Source: JACVRX01 sp035697245 (GTDB taxonomy: Bacteria > Actinomycetota > Actinomycetes > Jiangellales > Jiangellaceae). Taken from it: a stretch of DNA of 9,283 nucleotides. Positions 6,704 through 9,283 of the stretch are shown in pieces. The stretch lies in contig DASSDH010000097.1 in assembly GCA_035697245.1 (NCBI GenBank), positions 1-9,283 on the forward strand. The letters run 5' to 3'. The first letter of the stretch is position 1. Each line of letters starts with the position of its first letter. Position numbers and translations under genes: made by a program. A model generated the notes under the pieces. The model was not told where the DNA came from. It saw only the letters and a program-made list of their open reading frames with translations, and made no database searches.

Positions 6704-7210
6704 TCAGGCGGTGGCAGTGGCGAGCCACTCCGGCAGGCTCTCCGCCGCCGTGACCCCGATGGCGAGCACCAGAGCGGCGTGCGCCTTCGGCTCGTGCGGG
6801 GTGAGGAATAGGCGCATGCCGGCTTCCTCAGGCGTGCGGTCAGCCTTGGCCTGATTGCAGGGCACACACGCGCTGACCGTGTTCAGCCAACTGCGCTCTT
6901 CGCCGCCACGCGACACCGGTACCAAGTGATCGACGGTGGATGCCCGTCCAGCGCAATAAACGCAGCGGTGCCGGTCCCGCTCCAGCACTCCCCGGCGCGA
7001 CCATGGCAGCTTGCGTCGGTAGGGCACGCGGACGAACTTCAGCAACCGCACGACGAGCGGGGTAGGCAGCTGCCGGCTGGGCGAGCGGATCGGCCGGGCC
7101 TCGTCGGCGTGCTCCATGACCGCCTTCTCGGTGAGGACCAGCACCACGGCCCGTCGCACGGACACCACGGCGAGCGGCTCGTAGGAGGCGTTGAGCACCA
7201 GCGTCTGCAC
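6704..7210 (-). CDS. HNH endonuclease family protein (actinobacterial type)
   Basis: Cytoplasmic protein with a beta-beta-alpha-metal nuclease domain. Numbering from ATG 7216 (170 aa): an N-terminal block TLVLNASYEPLAVVSVRRAV (5-24), typical of a chromosomal actinobacterial HNH family; a basic linker (KLPWSRRGVLERDRHR, 69-84); then the nuclease core with zinc ligands CVYC (C85, C88), catalytic DH (D96, H97) in VDHLVPVSRGG, N112, and CVPC (C117, C120). Start: GGAGG (7218-7222) is only 1 base from ATG 7216 but 7 bases from the in-frame GTG 7210, so I favour GTG (168 aa); the difference is two residues. There is no methylase or specificity subunit nearby, so it is not an obvious restriction gene. 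It is widespread in actinobacteria, and its cellular role is not established to my knowledge. Confidence 0.88.
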   Translation of the reverse strand: MQTLVLNASYEPLAVVSVRRAVVLVLTEKAVMEHADEARPIRSPSRQLPTPLVVRLLKFVRVPYRRKLPWSRRGVLERDRHRCVYCAGRASTVDHLVPVSRGGEERSWLNTVSACVPCNQAKADRTPEEAGMRLFLTPHEPKAHAALVLAIGVTAAESLPEWLATATA

Positions 7211-7217
7211 GGGCATG

Positions 7218-7225
7218 CCTCCTTT
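7218..7225 (-). promoter_or_regulatory. Shine-Dalgarno sequence that bears on the HNH start choice
   Basis: AAAGGAGG on the minus strand. Its 3' end is 1 base from ATG 7216 and 7 bases from GTG 7210; the normal spacing of 5-9 bases favours the GTG. Confidence 0.6.
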
Positions 7226-7244
7226 CGCAACAGGTCCCGCCAGA

Positions 7245-7250
7245 ACTGTA
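7245..7250 (-). promoter_or_regulatory. possible -10 element for the HNH gene
   Basis: TACAGT on the minus strand matches the actinobacterial TAnnnT -10 pattern and would place a start roughly 20-25 bases before the HNH coding start, leaving room for the Shine-Dalgarno. No TTGACA-like -35 is seen at 16-18 bases, so the call is weak. Confidence 0.25.
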
Positions 7251-7299
7251 AATGATCGGGGCCCAGTGCTCGCATGACTATCGGTACAAGGCGCGGGCG

Positions 7300-7312
7300 G
7301 CCGAGAATCGGC
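7300..7312 (-). terminator. candidate stem-loop GCCGA-N3-TCGGC after the conserved hypothetical gene
   Basis: A perfect 5-bp stem with a 3-base loop lies 25 bases beyond the stop at 7338. The same stem (different loop) lies 29 bases beyond the general stress protein stop. No U-tract follows. It may be a terminator or simply a short GC-rich palindrome. Confidence 0.25.
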
Positions 7313-7337
7313 AAGTCAACCGCTGCGCCACCGATTG

Positions 7338-7856
7338 CTACAGCGGCGGTGCGCGCTTCGCGCGCCGGTGCAGGACCCATGGCGGCTTGCCGGTGGTGGT
7401 CGCCGGGGACTCGAGCGGAGCAGCAGCGAGCGACTCCGCCGGGTAAGCACCCGGGTACTCGGTGATCTCGCCGGTAGGAGTCAGTCGAAGAATCGTCGAC
7501 TCGGCCGCCCACACCGACATCAGTGAATCAGCGTCCGAAGCGTTCAGGCGCTCCGCTTTGAGCAGCTTCGCCGCCCGGTCCCAGCTCTCGCTGCCAGGAG
7601 TCTCGATGGCCACGTCAGCGACCCAACTCACCAGCCGGGCTCGCGAGTCCTTGGCCCGGGCCGTTACCGCAACCTGCGCGACGTTCTCGATGCCAGGTAA
7701 AGGCTGTTCGGCACCACCACAGACGACGTACGCCGCGCCCTCGTGCCAGACGTGCCAGACCGGCCAGGCGCGGTCGCTGCCGGCGTAGGACAGCCAGACC
7801 AGCGCCGTCCGCTTCATCGCCTCGGCGACGAGCGCCTGCAGCTGTACGGGGTTCAC
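7338..7856 (-). CDS. conserved hypothetical protein, possible split-barrel (PPOX-like) fold
   Basis: I do not recognise a named family with certainty. The 172-aa protein begins with GTG at 7856, 12 bases after the lipoprotein stop, with AGGTAGG just upstream, so the two are probably co-transcribed. Residues 1-127 look like one soluble domain rich in Trp and beta strands (ALVWLSYAG at 18-26, WPVWHVWHEGAAYVVCGG at 31-48, VAQVAVTARAKD at 59-70, RLVSWVADVAI at 74-84), then a helix and a last strand STILRLTP at 120-127. The first strands resemble the pyridoxamine-phosphate-oxidase-like split barrel, but no FMN-binding signature is clear. The last 40 residues are a Pro/Ala-rich tail ending in a basic stretch (HRRAKRAPPL), probably disordered. 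No membrane segment or signal peptide is seen. That it is a real gene is well supported by its coupling and codon usage; its function is open. Confidence 0.75.
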   Translation of the reverse strand: MNPVQLQALVAEAMKRTALVWLSYAGSDRAWPVWHVWHEGAAYVVCGGAEQPLPGIENVAQVAVTARAKDSRARLVSWVADVAIETPGSESWDRAAKLLKAERLNASDADSLMSVWAAESTILRLTPTGEITEYPGAYPAESLAAAPLESPATTTGKPPWVLHRRAKRAPPL

Positions 7857-7868
7857 GAGACCTACCTC

Positions 7869-8597
7869 TCAGGGGGCCGGCAGGGTTTCGACGTCCACGA
7901 CCGCATCTGCCGGCGGTGCCTGCAGCGCGACCTCGGCGCCGAAGTCGGTGAAGGTCAACACACCGGCGCCGGCGGACGCGCCCTTCTCTTCGAACTGGAT
8001 CGGCAGCGGATCGCCCTGCGCCGAAACCCAGAGGGTGCCGCCCGTCTTGGGGAAGACGAGGCCGAGCGCAGGGACCCCATTCACCTCGCTCACGTCACTC
8101 ATCTCGACGGGCCCCTCGGCGCTGAGCACGGTCTGAGCGAAGGTCTCACCGTCGGCGAAGATTGAGAAGTCAGAAGTCGAGGCGGGCGGGAGCAGCAGCC
8201 ACTTCCCGGCGATCCGCTTCGCGGCGTCTGCGCCGACGCGGGTGGCCATGAACTCGGCGTCTCCGGTGACGTAGATCCGCCCGTCCAGGGCTACCAGCGT
8301 CACCGGTGTCTCCGAGCCGACCGTCCCGGTGGCACCGGCCTCGACGAAAGAGATGTCGATCGCCTCTCCACTCGTGGAGGTGCCGGTGACGTGGTACGAG
8401 TCCGTTGCCGCGAGCGTGGACAGGACAGTTTCGAGTGCGACCTCGGGGCTTTCCCGATCCAGCCCGTTTGCTGCGTCCGCGGCTCGATCCGACGCGATCT
8501 GCTCGAGCGGGTTGGGAGCTTCGTCGCGGCAACCGGCCACGGCAAACAAGCACACCGAAGAAACCACCACCAGCACGTGTCGCAATGATCGCGGCAT
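7869..8597 (-). CDS. secreted lipoprotein, LppX/LprAFG (LolA-like) family
   Basis: Lipid-anchored cell-envelope protein of 242 aa. Signal peptide: PRSLRH, then a hydrophobic core VLVVVSSVCLFAVAG, then the lipobox VAGC with Cys23 as the lipidation site. The mature part shows the pattern of the actinobacterial LppX/LprAFG group: SYHVTGTSTSGE at 67-78, GRIYVTGDAEFM at 106-117 and AAKRIAGKWLLLPP at 125-138, then LWVSAQGDPLPIQFEEKG at 189-206 and LTFTDFGAEVALQAPPADA at 214-232. Family members hold a hydrophobic pocket and carry lipids or lipoglycans in mycobacteria; the ligand here is unknown. ATG 8597 was chosen because it gives a perfect signal peptide; GAGG (8609-8612) lies 11 bases upstream, and the longer open frame to 9089 is antisense to mgtE. 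It is divergent from mgtE. Confidence 0.87.
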   Translation of the reverse strand: MPRSLRHVLVVVSSVCLFAVAGCRDEAPNPLEQIASDRAADAANGLDRESPEVALETVLSTLAATDSYHVTGTSTSGEAIDISFVEAGATGTVGSETPVTLVALDGRIYVTGDAEFMATRVGADAAKRIAGKWLLLPPASTSDFSIFADGETFAQTVLSAEGPVEMSDVSEVNGVPALGLVFPKTGGTLWVSAQGDPLPIQFEEKGASAGAGVLTFTDFGAEVALQAPPADAVVDVETLPAP

Positions 8598-8626
8598 GCT
8601 CAGCGGGACCTCGAGTCGGCGGAAAG

Positions 8627-8645
8627 CGCGGCCGGGTCGGCCGCG
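8627..8645. repeat. 7-bp perfect inverted repeat in the divergent region
   Basis: CGCGGCC-GGGTC-GGCCGCG, a perfect palindrome with a 5-base spacer, between the lipoprotein and mgtE starts. It could be a protein-binding site or a hairpin at the 5' end of the lipoprotein message. A 7-bp GC palindrome is not rare in DNA this GC-rich. Confidence 0.5.
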
Positions 8646-8652
8646 GCGTGCC

Positions 8653-8658
8653 AGTCTA
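8653..8658 (-). promoter_or_regulatory. possible -10 element of the lipoprotein gene
   Basis: TAGACT on the minus strand fits TAnnnT and would start transcription near 8646, giving a leader of about 49 bases that begins with the 8627-8645 hairpin. No good -35 is visible. Confidence 0.25.
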
Positions 8659-8685
8659 CCTGCGGACGCGGCCGGTAACCTGCGG
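8658..8685 (+). repeat. 8-bp direct repeat ACCTGCGG, two copies at 20-bp spacing
   Basis: Copies at 8658-8665 and 8678-8685. The spacing is about two helical turns, so both would face the same side of DNA. Copy 2 overlaps the presumed mgtE -10 and copy 1 abuts the presumed lipoprotein -10. This suits an operator for one regulator of both genes, but it is inferred from arrangement alone. Confidence 0.4.
8676..8681 (+). promoter_or_regulatory. putative -10 element for a leaderless mgtE transcript
   Basis: TAACCT matches TAnnnT, and the A of the mgtE ATG (8688) lies 7 bases beyond its last base, the position expected for a transcription start. There is no Shine-Dalgarno before this ATG (GCGGCC precedes it). 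Leaderless genes are frequent in actinobacteria. Confidence 0.42.
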
Positions 8686-8687
8686 CC

Positions 8688-9283
8688 ATGAGCGCGACGC
8701 TGACCAGGGTCTATGTCGCGCGGCTCGCCGGGACCGCCGCGTTCGACCCCAATGGTGACCAGGTGGGCAAGGTCCACGACGTAGTGGTGACAATGCCGGT
8801 GCCGGGTTCGCTGCCCCGCGTGCTCGGGCTGGTCGTCGAGGTCCCCGTGCGGCGCCGGATCTTCCTCCCGATCACCCGGGTGACCAGCATCGACGGCGGT
8901 CAGGTGATCACCACGGGTGTCGTGAACATGCGCCGGTTCGAGCAGCGGCAGGGCGAGACGCTGATCCTGCGCGAGATGCTCGACCGACGGGTGTTCGCGC
9001 CCGAGACCGGTGATGAGGTGATCGTCTCCGACGTCGGGATCGAGCAGACCCGGGCCAGGGACTGGGAGGTGACCAAGATCGCAGCGCACCGCAGGGGAAA
9101 GCGATTCGGTCGGCGGGGCGAGACCCGGATCTACGGGTTCGACGACCTCACCGGATTTGCCGTGCCCGAGGAGGTCCAGGGTGCGGCCAACCTGCTCGCG
9201 GCGTTCGCCAAAATGCGCCCGGCGGATCTTGCCGGAGTCCTACGGGAGCTGTCCAGCAAACGTCGGCGCGAGGTAGCCCTGGC
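8688..9283 (+). CDS. MgtE-type magnesium transporter, N-terminal part (runs off the window)
   Basis: Partial gene: 198 codons are open to the right edge with no stop, so the CBS and membrane domains lie outside. Seen: residues 5-75 form a PRC-barrel-like domain (VYVARLAGTAAFDPNGDQVG at 8-27, then a VLGLVVEVPVRRRIFLPITR strand set at 45-64, TSIDGGQVITTG at 66-77); residues 80-157 form a second related region (REMLDRRVFAPETGDEVIVS, 95-114; RDWEVTKIAAHRR, 124-136); from about 165 begins the helical MgtE N-domain (AANLLAAFAKMRPADLAGVL, 166-185, then SSKRRREVA). Actinobacterial proteins with this PRC plus MgtE_N start usually continue into CBS domains; some end there as soluble proteins, others continue into the Mg2+ channel. 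The missing part decides which. ATG 8688 has no Shine-Dalgarno and fits a leaderless start. Confidence 0.8.
   Translation, partial: MSATLTRVYVARLAGTAAFDPNGDQVGKVHDVVVTMPVPGSLPRVLGLVVEVPVRRRIFLPITRVTSIDGGQVITTGVVNMRRFEQRQGETLILREMLDRRVFAPETGDEVIVSDVGIEQTRARDWEVTKIAAHRRGKRFGRRGETRIYGFDDLTGFAVPEEVQGAANLLAAFAKMRPADLAGVLRELSSKRRREVAL

Noticed and set aside
6704..7216. HNH gene as part of a restriction-modification or homing mobile element
   Set aside because: No methyltransferase, specificity subunit, intron, integrase or flanking repeats; the N-terminal block matches a chromosomal actinobacterial family.
8598..9089. N-terminal extension of the lipoprotein frame
   Set aside because: It would bury the signal peptide and lipobox in the middle of the protein and lies antisense to mgtE.

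Overview
The window is a gene-dense, high-GC stretch of chromosome. Codons end mostly in G or C, GTG starts occur, and Shine-Dalgarno sequences are strong. The proteins (LysA of the mycobacterial type, an HNH nuclease opening with a TLVLNASYEPL block, an LppX/LprAFG-like lipoprotein, and an MgtE with N-terminal PRC domains) point to an actinomycete (Actinomycetota). I cannot name the order or genus. I see no phage, insertion sequence, CRISPR, tRNA or rRNA.

Layout. Plus strand, 23-4699: an APC amino-acid permease of the cationic (CAT) type, a tandem-domain universal stress protein, a diaminopimelate-decarboxylase-like PLP enzyme and a CorA magnesium channel. The first three overlap by 3-4 bases (ATGA and GTGA junctions) and should be translated as one unit. 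corA follows after a 74-base gap. Minus strand, 8597 down to 4707: a lipoprotein, a conserved hypothetical protein 12 bases behind it, an HNH endonuclease, a two-helix general stress protein and a BBE-type FAD oxidoreductase that converges on corA with 7 bases between the stop codons. Plus strand, 8688 to the right edge: the start of an MgtE-type magnesium transporter (PRC domains plus the beginning of the MgtE N-domain), divergent from the lipoprotein across 90 bases.

How the genes may work together. The permease, stress protein and decarboxylase look like one amino-acid uptake and decarboxylation module. The decarboxylase keeps the PLP machinery but has replaced two residues of the 'RPALY' substrate element of LysA (Arg to Glu, Tyr to Val). 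It may therefore be a paralogue with another substrate rather than the lysine-biosynthesis enzyme. Two magnesium-transport families (CorA and MgtE) flank the minus-strand block. The 90-base divergent region holds an 8-bp direct repeat at 20-bp spacing, a 7-bp inverted repeat and a -10 box placed so that the mgtE message would be leaderless. These are the most interesting regulatory signals here. No wholly new system is evident; the best candidate for novelty is the permease/Usp/decarboxylase operon.
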